Virus record (IMG/VR): IMGVR_UViG_3300047564_001471
Coordinates: 1-40,215 of that record
DNA from: a virus
Length of the DNA: 40,215 nucleotides
Direction: 5' to 3' (one strand)
The notes beneath the pieces were generated by a model. It made no database searches and was not told where the DNA came from. It was given only the letters and a program-made list of their open reading frames with translations. Positions 31,731-37,890 of this stretch are shown piece by piece (within the stretch, counting starts at the first letter, position 1; each line of letters starts with the position of its first letter). Made by a program: the position numbers and the translations under genes.

Positions 31731-32371
31731 CACGCCCACGGGTTAGTGACGTTCTTCTCTGCGATGTTCATCAAGTTGCGGTCAATCAAAGTCCAGATGC
31801 CGCCACCCTTTTCACCAACACAGAAAGCATACAAGCCACGACCCTTTTCAGTGAAAGTGCCATCAGCTCGGCGCAGCAAGATCTCCTCTGTACGAGGGTC
31901 AAGCCAAGAATACTTCTCGGGCTGCTTTTGACCAAACTTGTTGATGCGCTCACCAACAGCAATCTGCTCAATAGGACCTGTCACTTGGAAGGTGATCACG
32001 CCATTGTCGTACTTGCGGAAGTTGATCTGCACCTTGCGGTCAGACTGAGGGTCTGTCGGGTGAGGCATGTTGGTTGCACCAAAGAAGTGGACCTGTGAAC
32101 CTGGGTCAGGAAGATCTGCTGGGCGAGGAGGGATGGTCTTCTTCTCGTCAACAGGGATCAATTCCTTGCGGTCAATGTAAGGGTTGAGGTCCGTCAAAAA
32201 GTTTTCCGGAACCTTCTTACCCTCCAATGCATTACGAGCGACCATGTACTGGTCTTCTTTTGGCTTACCAACCAAGTCCAAAGAGATGCCCACTTTGTCA
32301 TAGACAAACTGAGCAAGGTCCTTGGCGGTTGGGAGGTCTGCCTTCAGTGCTTCAATATCATACGTTGCCAT
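31730..32371 (-). CDS. 213-residue late protein of unknown function
   Basis: AAAGGT before the ATG. N-terminal helices (ALKADLPTAKDLAQFVYDKVGISLDL), a DLNPYIDRKELIPV segment, then beta strands (QVHFFGATNMPH, KVQINFRKYDNGVITFQVTGP). No motif recognised. It lies between small proteins and terL; a head-completion or decoration role is possible but unsupported. Confidence 0.7.
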   Translation of the reverse strand: MATYDIEALKADLPTAKDLAQFVYDKVGISLDLVGKPKEDQYMVARNALEGKKVPENFLTDLNPYIDRKELIPVDEKKTIPPRPADLPDPGSQVHFFGATNMPHPTDPQSDRKVQINFRKYDNGVITFQVTGPIEQIAVGERINKFGQKQPEKYSWLDPRTEEILLRRADGTFTEKGRGLYAFCVGEKGGGIWTLIDRNLMNIAEKNVTNPWA

Positions 32372-32380
32372 GCTATACCT

Positions 32381-32611
32381 TTAAATACGAGTTGGGAGTT
32401 TGGGAGTGGTGAACTTCTTATCTGCTGCCACGTTGATGTTGTTCAAGTGGTTATCGACAAGAGGGTTTTGGTTGAAGGCTTTGCCAACAGCAGTAGCCAA
32501 TGTCTGACTGCGCTTGTGGCTCTCTTCAAAACCTTTGAGCTTGTTGTTGATGCCTTTGGTCAGACCATTTGTCATAGCCTTACCACCAGAGATTACTTTG
32601 CCGTAGGACAT
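32381..32611 (-). CDS. 76-residue hypothetical late protein
   Basis: MSYGKVISGGKAMTNGLTKGINNKLKGFEESHKR... basic and Gly/Asn-rich. GGGGT lies before the ATG. No family; ends DKKFTTPKLPTRI. Confidence 0.6.
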   Translation of the reverse strand: MSYGKVISGGKAMTNGLTKGINNKLKGFEESHKRSQTLATAVGKAFNQNPLVDNHLNNINVAADKKFTTPKLPTRI

Positions 32612-32614
32612 GAT

Positions 32615-32881
32615 TTACCCCAAGTAGTTTTTGGTTGATTTGTTCATGTAGCCATCATTCTTGATGGTTCCACAGTAATCAGCATGAGTGCTGACCTGAA
32701 CCTTTTGATTGCGACTAGCAATGTTGCCAGTGGCTTTAGGAGCACCTTGTTGACCAGTAGGGCCAGACATGCCGTGCTTAGGACCACAGTCAGCAGTAGC
32801 ACCACCAGAATGCATAGCAGTGTGCTTGGAGACATTACCCTTGCGGTTAGGCGCTTGAGCGTACAAGAAGTTAGTAGACAT
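32615..32881 (-). CDS. 88-residue Gly/Ser/His-rich late protein
   Basis: AAAGG lies 6 bases before the ATG, about 20 bases downstream of a strong promoter. Sequence HTAMHSGGATADCGPKHGMSGPTGQQGAPKATGN is low-complexity with scattered His and Cys. It is the first gene of the promoter-proximal late block. Function unknown. Confidence 0.62.
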   Translation of the reverse strand: MSTNFLYAQAPNRKGNVSKHTAMHSGGATADCGPKHGMSGPTGQQGAPKATGNIASRNQKVQVSTHADYCGTIKNDGYMNKSTKNYLG

Positions 32882-32906
32882 ACTGACCTTTCATAAAAGT
32901 ATCTGA

Positions 32907-32934
32907 ATTATCACACTTTACGCAAAGCCGTCAA
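32907..32934 (-). promoter_or_regulatory. Late-operon sigma70-like promoter
   Basis: On the leftward strand: TTGACG (32934-32929), 16 bases, GATAAT (32912-32907), with TG one base before the -10, an extended -10. It lies in the only non-overlapping gap of this region and drives the block from 32881 to the lysis genes. The -35 box overlaps the end of the upstream terS-like gene. Confidence 0.72.
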
Positions 32935-33422
32935 ACTTTTCTTAAAGCAGTCAAGAAGTCATCCAAAGCGTCATCAGCAGACACCTCTTCTTCTTTGTTG
33001 ACGTTGTTCACATGCTCAATCGAAATAATTGGCGCTCTAGACGACTCAAAGGGAGCCAGCTTATCAGCAATCCTGGCCTTGTCCTTGATGTCAATCTCAT
33101 CAGACTGCATGGCATCAATCAACACTTCCATAGCCGTCTTCAATGGAGCCAAACCCTTAGCAAGCCGCTCCTCATTTAACTTGTTGAACAAAGCACCGTA
33201 CTCAGTAACCCTGTTCACAATGGATTTTGGTCTACCAGTAGGCTGAGGAATCTTAGGCTCTTTGGGCATCTTCTCACCAGTAGCCAAAGCCATAGCCTTT
33301 TTCTGATCCCTCTTCATTTTCAGATATTTTTTCTTGTACTCAAGCTTTTCAGCATCAGTCAATAAAGAGCCTTCAGGGCGAATCTCACCGAATAAAACAT
33401 CAGCATCATGTGGGGTTTTCAT
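32931..33422 (-). CDS. Candidate small terminase subunit
   Basis: A 163-residue protein. Basic N-terminal region (KKKYLKMKRDQKKAMALATGEKMPKEPK), GRPKSIVNRV, TAMEVLIDAMQSDEIDIKDKARIADKLAPFESSR and an acidic C-terminus. The K-A-R-I-A-D-K-L-A-P-F-E segment is like a motif in phage small terminase or terminase-associated proteins. It is four genes before terL. The assignment is by size, position and this motif. Confidence 0.5.
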   Translation of the reverse strand: MKTPHDADVLFGEIRPEGSLLTDAEKLEYKKKYLKMKRDQKKAMALATGEKMPKEPKIPQPTGRPKSIVNRVTEYGALFNKLNEERLAKGLAPLKTAMEVLIDAMQSDEIDIKDKARIADKLAPFESSRAPIISIEHVNNVNKEEEVSADDALDDFLTALRKV

Positions 33423-33958
33423 TTAAGACCTTTCATTCCGTCTTCAGTCCGAATATAAGCATATGAGCCATTAACTTTAAATCCACGCTTTTGGTGAATC
33501 CTCATAAACCCATCATGCTCTGCCCTAATACTGGTTGAGCAAATAACAGGAATACCCCATGCATTTGCCCACAATATATGTTGGTCAATCATCTGATTAA
33601 TCAACCTCACCCTTTGTTTGGCAGGAAGAGACAAGTCAACATGGTGGAACTTGGCATTACTGATCTCCTCATTGGCATACGTTGTATACCCACCACGGTC
33701 AAACCAACAGTAACCCAGCAAAGCATCATCAACAACCCCATGACCCATCATCGTACTGACAATCCTGTCACCACGACAAACAGCCAAGAACTCTCGACCC
33801 TTGTCAAACAACTGAGTCGTTGCCGTAATCGTCACGTTCTTCCGAAAGACGTTCCTGTCTCTTGTCAAGATTTCGTCAGCCTCTACCCCAAACACACTGT
33901 CTGCCAACTCCACAATGTCATCAACATCATGCAACGGATGAGCCAAACTCCATTCCAT
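33419..33958 (-). CDS. GNAT-type acetyltransferase-like protein
   Basis: A 179-residue protein from the ATG at 33958 (GGAG upstream); a longer frame to 34057 lacks such a site. Beta strands FLAVCRGDRIVSTMMGHGVV, LLGYCWFDRGGYTTYANEEISNAKFHHVDLSL, VRLINQMIDQHILWANAWG and HDGFMRIHQKRGFKVNGSYAYI follow the GNAT order, with a C-terminal RGF motif. Its substrate is unknown. It is coupled by an ATGA overlap to the candidate terS. Confidence 0.75.
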   Translation of the reverse strand: MEWSLAHPLHDVDDIVELADSVFGVEADEILTRDRNVFRKNVTITATTQLFDKGREFLAVCRGDRIVSTMMGHGVVDDALLGYCWFDRGGYTTYANEEISNAKFHHVDLSLPAKQRVRLINQMIDQHILWANAWGIPVICSTSIRAEHDGFMRIHQKRGFKVNGSYAYIRTEDGMKGLK

Positions 33959-34124
33959 ATCAATCTCCAAGCAATAGTGGCCGATTCTAACAACCCTGAA
34001 AAGTTTTGGACGAAAAAATTTTATACAGGATTCAAGTATTACTTTTTTGTTTGGCAAAAAGATGCCCTAGCTTGTATCAACCCCGTGAAAAAGGCTATTT
34101 CTTACAGATAACTTACGGAATATC

Positions 34125-34133
34125 TGTGGATAA
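34125..34133 (-). promoter_or_regulatory. Perfect DnaA-box sequence
   Basis: TGTGGATAA, the complement of the DnaA box TTATCCACA. ACAGATA and TATCTGT around it form a 7-base inverted repeat with a 10-base gap (34104-34127). Near-matches are at about 34313 (TGTGGATTC) and 34549 (TTATCCATC). One box alone can occur by chance. Confidence 0.4.
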
Positions 34134-34407
34134 CTATAAACGTGTAGGTTGTTGGTTCTAGTCTGCTTGGTGAATTGTGGTGAGGAGGAAAAAGTTTTTA
34201 GAAAAAAACTGACCTTGGGGGAGTGGGCCCCCTCTTTTCCCTCCATATCCAGCCCTACCCCCTCCCTAATCCAGGGGGGTTAAACGCATTTAAACGCGAT
34301 TCTAGGGGGGTCTGTGGATTCCTAGTGGGGTAGTAGCGTCTAGGTGCTTTATTCGCTCTACAGGCTTGTATAAAAGCGACAGACTAGGGGCCCGATCATT
34401 TGTAGGT

Positions 34408-34453
34408 TTTCCAGCGTTTTGATGTGTCATCCTGACAAGTGTTTCGCTGGAAA
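34408..34453. repeat. Inverted repeat with nested stem in the control region
   Basis: TTTCCAGCG at 34408-34416 and CGCTGGAAA at 34445-34453 are perfect complements. Inside, TGTCA-TCC-TGACA forms a second stem. It can fold as RNA on either strand. Confidence 0.45.
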
Positions 34454-34456
34454 TGC

Positions 34457-34480
34457 TAGAGCTTGTCTTAGAGCTTGTCT
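34457..34480. repeat. Perfect tandem 12-base repeat
   Basis: TAGAGCTTGTCT occurs twice in direct tandem. It lies between the inverted repeat at 34408-34453 and a TCTCC/GGAGA hairpin. Possibly a binding site pair. Confidence 0.45.
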
Positions 34481-34602
34481 CCCTCTGGTGGAGAGCAAAG
34501 ACAGCACCTAGGTTTCTTGGTTTTTCTTTTCGTTTTGAGCTTTGGAAAGCACTTATCCATCATGCTTATAAAACCCTGTCCCTTATGCGCTTTGCTTATA
34601 TA

Positions 34603-34625
34603 CACTTGAAAAACGATTTCAAGTG
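34603..34625. promoter_or_regulatory. Perfect 9-base dyad, operator-like
   Basis: CACTTGAAA, five bases, TTTCAAGTG. It sits 19 bases before the conserved upstream element at 34644, consistent with an operator for the rightward operon. No matching regulator gene is recognised in the window. Confidence 0.4.
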
Positions 34626-34643
34626 AAAAACATGGCAAACCTA

Positions 34644-34671
34644 GGGTAAACACCTATGGTTTTTTTGTTGA
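34644..34671 (+). promoter_or_regulatory. Conserved upstream element shared by both rightward operons (copy B)
   Basis: GGGTAAAC, one base, CCTATG, one extra base, T7, GTTGA. The order and sequence match copy A at 5991-6015 with only a few differences. TTGACG (34668-34673) overlaps its end and could be a -35 box, but no good -10 is seen at 16-18 bases. The flanks AAACCTAGG and CCTATGGTTT also form an imperfect hairpin followed by T7, so a terminator function is the main alternative. Confidence 0.5.
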
Positions 34672-34743
34672 CGGATCATAAAATTGATGTACCGAAGCGC
34701 AAAGCCTAGGCACTCATCAACTAATGACACTCAAAGGATGACC

Positions 34744-34989
34744 ATGTTAGACACCTCCCATTTCTATGAGACAACACTCAACGGCGGCATCGTTACCGTT
34801 GAGCTTGACTTGTCTATGCCCTCTTACATGAACAGACTGGTTGCAGTCTGGTTTGAGGATACAGATGTAGCGTCAATCTTGGATAAAAACACAATCACCG
34901 CCTTGGATATGGAGGCTGAACGGGCTTTTTCAGGCGGTAATGTAGGCGACTTTGATCCAGCACGCGATGCACACCGCTTGGGAGACTGA
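34744..34989 (+). CDS. 81-residue hypothetical protein
   Basis: The ATG at 34744 has AAAGG 6 bases upstream. MLDTSHFYETTLNGGIVTVELDLSMPSYMNRLVAVWF then helices rich in D and E (ITALDMEAERAFSGG). No family. First gene of the small rightward operon. Confidence 0.65.
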   Translation: MLDTSHFYETTLNGGIVTVELDLSMPSYMNRLVAVWFEDTDVASILDKNTITALDMEAERAFSGGNVGDFDPARDAHRLGD

Positions 34990-34991
34990 CC

Positions 34992-35081
34992 ATGAAAACA
35001 TTGTTGCTTGACCTTGCTTATGCAGTGATTTTTGTTATCACCGCATTTACGCCATTTTTTGTTTATATCTACATGATGTAA
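34992..35081 (+). CDS. 29-residue single-TM microprotein
   Basis: Frame starts MKTLLLDLAYAVIFVITAF and ends YIYMM, almost all hydrophobic. GGAG lies 7 bases before the ATG. A single inner-membrane helix; early phage membrane peptides of this size often affect host envelope or superinfection. Confidence 0.6.
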   Translation: MKTLLLDLAYAVIFVITAFTPFFVYIYMM

Positions 35082-35114
35082 ACATCCCTTTTAATATATT
35101 CACGGAATATCAAA

Positions 35115-35444
35115 ATGAAACAAACTATAAATTTTTCTGACTTTGTGGATGCTTTCAGGGCATATGACCGATATGACCAATTCGGTTATCAGGCTTTAAT
35201 GGTTATTTTTGAGTATCTTGAAGAACTCGAAGAATCAACGGGCCAAGAACTGGAATTAGATGTAGTCGCTATTTGTTGCGATTATGCGACAGACAATTGG
35301 GAGGCCATTGCCGAAAACTACTCAATTGATTTGAGCGGCTTTGAAAATGAAGATGAAAAACAAGATGCGGTTATTGAGTATTTGAATGAAAACACAATCT
35401 TGCTAGGTCAGACTGATTGTGAAATTGTGTATCAAATCTTTTAA
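35115..35444 (+). CDS. 109-residue highly acidic hypothetical protein
   Basis: MKQTINFSDFVDAFRAYDRYDQFGYQALMVIFEYLEELEESTGQELELDVVAICCDYATDNWEAIAENY resembles a widespread small acidic family in phages and mobile elements. It has far more Asp/Glu than Lys/Arg, so DNA mimicry (anti-restriction or inhibitor) is possible. No conserved catalytic residues are seen. Confidence 0.72.
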   Translation: MKQTINFSDFVDAFRAYDRYDQFGYQALMVIFEYLEELEESTGQELELDVVAICCDYATDNWEAIAENYSIDLSGFENEDEKQDAVIEYLNENTILLGQTDCEIVYQIF

Positions 35445-35454
35445 GGGGCACGCC

Positions 35455-35931
35455 ATGAGAACAATTGAAACCACAATCTACACCTTTGAAGAATTGTCAG
35501 ACAAGGCGAAAGAACGTGCGATAGAAAAAATGCGGGAGATAACCGATTACCCTTGGTTTGATGAATGCTTAGGCAGCTTACGGGCCTTCTGTGATGAATT
35601 GAGCGTCAAGGTTACGGATTACACCTTGTCAGACTGTTACCGGGCGTCAATTTCCACTGATGCAACCCCTAGACGCTTTCGCGGGGTCAGGCTTTCAGGC
35701 TTTGACCGGGAAGCAATGCCAACCGGGTTTTGCTTTGATTGTGATCTACGCTACACATTTCACGATGAATTTAAGCGCACGGGTGACGCTTATCACGCAT
35801 TTGAGACTGCGATAGAGGCTTTTTTGTGCGCAGTTAGGCGCGATATTCAGTGGAATTTTTCGGATGAATGTATCACCGAAAACATTGAAGCAAACAATTA
35901 TGAATTCACCGAAGATGGAGAAATGGCATGA
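35455..35931 (+). CDS. 158-residue conserved phage/mobile-element protein
   Basis: MRTIETTIYTFEELSDKAKERAIEKMREITDYPWFDECL, then NFSDECITENIEANNYEFTEDG. The TIYTFEELSDKAKERA motif marks a family of uncharacterised phage proteins sometimes annotated as antitoxin-like. GGGGC before the ATG. It overlaps the next gene by ATGA. Confidence 0.72.
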   Translation: MRTIETTIYTFEELSDKAKERAIEKMREITDYPWFDECLGSLRAFCDELSVKVTDYTLSDCYRASISTDATPRRFRGVRLSGFDREAMPTGFCFDCDLRYTFHDEFKRTGDAYHAFETAIEAFLCAVRRDIQWNFSDECITENIEANNYEFTEDGEMA

Positions 35932-36080
35932 GCATTTATTCGATTGAAATCGAACGCACTTTTCAAGGCGCTTGGCGTATTAGTGCAATGGTTGACGGGT
36001 ATCTAGTCTCTAAGCAGTACATGGGATACACCAAAAAAGAGGCTATTGCACTGTTTCAGGAACAACATCCAGAAAGCTAA
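35928..36080 (+). CDS. 50-residue hypothetical protein
   Basis: Frame MSIYSIEIERTFQGAWRISAMVDG to FQEQHPES, coupled by ATGA to the preceding gene. Beta hairpin then helix (YTKKEAIALFQEQ); similar in shape to small KH-less adaptor peptides, no family. Confidence 0.65.
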   Translation: MSIYSIEIERTFQGAWRISAMVDGYLVSKQYMGYTKKEAIALFQEQHPES

Positions 36081-36083
36081 CCA

Positions 36084-36290
36084 ATGACATACGATTTTTA
36101 TCGCACTCGATCCGGCAGTGATTCGCTTACTGCTCACCGAAACCCTACACCCGCCGAAATCCGTTTTGGGCATGGCGCAACACACTACAAAGACTTTCCC
36201 CGTGAATTGTGGGCAAAGCCAGACGGAACAATCAAACGCTGGACAGTTTGCCCTAATGACGGGTTGCGCTATTACCGTTCAGCGTACTGA
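36084..36290 (+). CDS. 68-residue hypothetical protein
   Basis: MTYDFYRTRSGSDSLTAHRNPTPAEIRFGHGATHYKDFPREL then KRWTVCPNDGLRYYRSAY. His/Tyr/Arg-rich with a FGHGATHY motif that looks conserved. Follows the previous stop by three bases. Confidence 0.65.
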   Translation: MTYDFYRTRSGSDSLTAHRNPTPAEIRFGHGATHYKDFPRELWAKPDGTIKRWTVCPNDGLRYYRSAY

Positions 36291-36298
36291 AAGAACAT

Positions 36299-36475
36299 AT
36301 GCACATTGAAAATCAAATTGGACAAATTGGAGTTATTACTACGCTAGATGTTGCAACACTTTGGACAGTCACCGGGGTGCATGAATTGGGCCTGATAGTC
36401 GCTTGCTGCGACAACCCTAAACAGTGGCGAAGCGTTAAGACTGATGATTTTTGGGTCTTAGTTGACTATGTATAA
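36299..36475 (+). CDS. 58-residue hypothetical protein, last gene of the rightward operon
   Basis: Frame MHIENQIGQIGVITTLDVATLWTV to DFWVLVDYV. Mixed beta sheet with a CC pair (VACCDNP). A terminator follows 18 bases after the stop. Confidence 0.6.
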   Translation: MHIENQIGQIGVITTLDVATLWTVTGVHELGLIVACCDNPKQWRSVKTDDFWVLVDYV

Positions 36476-36492
36476 CTGACAATTCCAAAGAA

Positions 36493-36517
36493 TCCCGGAT
36501 TCATTCCGGGTTTTTTT
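36493..36517 (+). terminator. Rho-independent terminator of the small rightward operon
   Basis: CCCGGA, loop TTCAT, TCCGGG, then seven T. It starts 18 bases after the last stop codon. Confidence 0.88.
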
Positions 36518-36656
36518 GGGCTTGTTAAGTTAGTTGGCGCTTACTTCACAGAATCGGGCTTTTGAGGCGTTTTCTGTATTTCCTAGGGCTAGGGTGCATG
36601 GATTGAAATCAGGCCCTTTAGCGGCCTTGTAGCGGCCTTGTAGGCCCCATTGGAAT

Positions 36657-36716
36657 GATGGGCGGCGATGGGTGTCGATGGGGGTTAATGGGCCTCGATG
36701 AGGTCGGATGAAGTTG
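36657..36716 (+). repeat. Six-unit 10-base-period GATGGG array with G-quadruplex potential
   Basis: Six decamers in exact 10-base phase starting at 36657: GATGGGCGGC, GATGGGTGTC, GATGGGGGTT, AATGGGCCTC, GATGAGGTCG, GATGAAGTTG. The first four give GGG tracts at 36660, 36670, 36680 and 36690, with loops of 7, 7 and 5 bases, meeting the G3+N1-7 quadruplex rule. A helix-phased array would present the same face to a protein. Confidence 0.6.
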
Positions 36717-36817
36717 GAGGCAAACATTTTCCCCAAAAAAAAGACCCCCCCGGGGCAAAAAAAATGACCCTCCCTTTTTTTTAACAGGGCTTTTTCTGGA
36801 TTTCTGGCAGGTTTTTT

Positions 36818-36846
36818 CCAAAAAAAAGACCCCGGTTAAGGGGTCT
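36818..36846 (-). terminator. Strong terminator of the leftward early operon
   Basis: On the leftward strand AGACCCC, loop TTAACC, GGGGTCT then a T7 run; 22 bases after the last stop (36868). A similar GC-rich hairpin with T8 lies further on at about 36735-36755. Confidence 0.9.
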
Positions 36847-36867
36847 AAGTTCTCACCTTGAGGAAAC

Positions 36868-37230
36868 TCACTTCAGGAATTTGAGCTTGTAGATCGTACT
36901 GTCAATCAAATCTGCAATCTCGTCAACAGCATTTTGGATCTCTGAGTCCTGCGGTAGCAATTCCCGTTCGTCTTTGACAAAGTCTTTGAGGGATCGCAAC
37001 TCGTCCAGGGCATCTTCCATTGGTGGGTAGTAATCAACAGGGTAGTCAATCATCTCTTCTGTGATACCCATAATGCCTTCAGCCACCACATCAACCAAGT
37101 CAGGCAGCTTTGTGTAAAAGTCACCCAAAGCCATGTGTTCAGAGTAACTGGTGCTTTTGAGATGCAACAGATGCGTATTGGTTGCCGCATGGAGTAGCGT
37201 CAGTATGAATTGACCAACATCTTTGTTCAT
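36868..37230 (-). CDS. 120-residue protein, ferritin-like fold style
   Basis: N-terminal helix HAATNTHLLHLKSTSYSEHMALGDFYTKLPDLVDVVAEGIMG looks like the HxxxH/D-E pattern of small Dps/ferritin-like phage proteins; the rest is helical and acidic (DALDELRSLKDFVKDEREL). ATGA overlap with the YbcO-like gene. Last gene before the terminator. Metal binding is a guess. Confidence 0.6.
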   Translation of the reverse strand: MNKDVGQFILTLLHAATNTHLLHLKSTSYSEHMALGDFYTKLPDLVDVVAEGIMGITEEMIDYPVDYYPPMEDALDELRSLKDFVKDERELLPQDSEIQNAVDEIADLIDSTIYKLKFLK

Positions 37231-37523
37231 ATCAAGCCCTTGTCTTTCAAAATCTGTCGAGATTTAACCATTGCCATTGTAAAAGCTTCTTCAACATTGT
37301 CCAAGGACAGGTGTTCTGGGCGTTTTCTTTGTCTGTCGTACACCTGATGACAGGCATAACACCCATAAGCACCATGCTGATCGTCTGCCTTCTTACCCAT
37401 CCCCTTGCCATGCTCGTATCGATTACTGTGACACCAGACAACAGTCTCGGGGTTGTAGTTACACACCCCAGGAAGGTTTATTGTGCAATCCTCACCTCTA
37501 GCACTCTGTCTAATCTTGGTCAT
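37227..37523 (-). CDS. YbcO-like (DUF1364) putative nuclease
   Basis: 98 residues from the ATG at 37523 (family length about 96). MTKIRQSARGEDCTINLPGVCNYNPETVVWCHSN matches the YbcO/DUF1364 start; YGCYACHQVYD carries the second C-x2-CH metal site. Together C13, C21, H32 and C55, C58, H59 would coordinate zinc in an HNH-like nuclease. Prophage relatives accompany RusA and recombination genes, as here. The start has only a weak ribosome binding site; a longer frame begins at 37625. Confidence 0.85.
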   Translation of the reverse strand: MTKIRQSARGEDCTINLPGVCNYNPETVVWCHSNRYEHGKGMGKKADDQHGAYGCYACHQVYDRQRKRPEHLSLDNVEEAFTMAMVKSRQILKDKGLI

Positions 37524-37710
37524 AAGTGATCTTTGGTGAATGTTTGAGCAAAGCACAGCCTTACCGTAAGCAAATACAGTTCGCTCTGTGCCTGTGATCT
37601 TTGGAGCCATGTCCTCGCACTGCACTATCCCAGACTTATTTCAACCACCCGGCTCTAGGAATTCGCCCACCGTCCCTGCTCTGGCTTGCTCGTGTAACAG
37701 GGTTATTTAA

Positions 37711-37746
37711 GACTCCACCACTGACGTACCGCATGGTGTCCGAGTC
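37711..37746. ncRNA. Stable hairpin adjacent to the three-way junction
   Basis: GACTC-CACCA (37711-37720) pairs with TGGTG-TCC-GAGTC (37734-37746) with a 3-base bulge, and the loop can pair TG-CG with CG-CA around TAC. A third hairpin CCCTG/CAGGG lies upstream at 37674-37702. Hairpins in series before a junction are the style of structured phage RNAs. Strand not determined by this hairpin. Confidence 0.5.
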
Positions 37747-37762
37747 GTTGTGAGAAACAAAA

Positions 37763-37853
37763 AAGCCGTTTACTACTGCCCTCTGGTGGTAGTCTTTCTT
37801 AAATTTATTCCAACGGAAACTTAAGGAAGACAGAGAGCATGAGTAAACGGCTT
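37763..37853 (+). ncRNA. Three-way-junction RNA element
   Basis: P1: AAGCCGTTTACT (37763-37774) and AGTAAACGGCTT (37842-37853), 12 perfect pairs. P2: ACTGCC (37775-37780), loop CTCT, GGTGGT (37785-37790), two G-U. P3: GTCTTTCTTAA (37792-37802) with TTAAGGAAGAC (37821-37831), one U-G, capped by TTCC/GGAA. The wobble pairs work only if the plus strand is the RNA. However, T6 follows P1 on the minus strand (GGCTTTTTT), so a leftward terminator-like use remains possible. No known family recognised. Confidence 0.5.
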
Positions 37854-37890
37854 CAATCTTGTTACCTACCACAGCAACAGGTGCAGTATA

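Larger units (their letters stand above)
33959..34743. other. Main control and possible origin region (about 785 bases without a gene)
   Basis: No supported gene on either strand. It holds a perfect DnaA box (34125-34133), a G-rich/C-rich hairpin block (34212-34230, 34258-34280), TTAAACGC twice near 34280-34297, a 9-base inverted repeat, a tandem 12-base repeat, a 9-base dyad, frequent CTAG and the conserved element at 34644. The region separates the leftward late operon from the rightward small-protein operon, so it should contain both promoters. Confidence 0.6.
36518..36867. other. Convergent intergenic region (350 bases) with repeat array and terminators
   Basis: No gene on either strand. 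Between the rightward terminator and the leftward operon's terminator it has TAGCGGCCTTG twice in tandem near 36619-36640, the GATGGG array at 36657-36716 and clustered A8/T8 tracts from 36735 to 36827. Likely a regulatory or structural DNA site. Confidence 0.55.
37524..37890. other. 367-base gap holding structured RNA
   Basis: An open frame exists on the leftward strand (37636-37872, GTG start) but has no ribosome binding site and no coupling. By contrast the gap contains two or three strong hairpins and the three-way junction described separately. Treated as non-coding. Confidence 0.5.

Noticed and set aside
34114-34123. ACGGAATATC shared with the leader at about 35102
   Set aside because: Ten-base repeats are common by chance at this length; no other shared context.
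34481-34491. CCCTCTGGTGG shared with the P2 hairpin near 37780
   Set aside because: An 11-base match between two places in 40 kb is expected by chance many times.
34468-34653. 61-codon leftward frame in the control region
   Set aside because: Basic, low-quality protein, no ribosome binding site, crosses the 9-base dyad.
37640-37760. tRNA gene
   Set aside because: Hairpins present but no T-loop GGTTCGAATCC-type sequence or cloverleaf spacing.
37636-37872. 78-codon leftward frame with GTG start
   Set aside because: No ribosome binding site or coupling, odd composition, and it runs through the three-way-junction element; non-coding is more likely.
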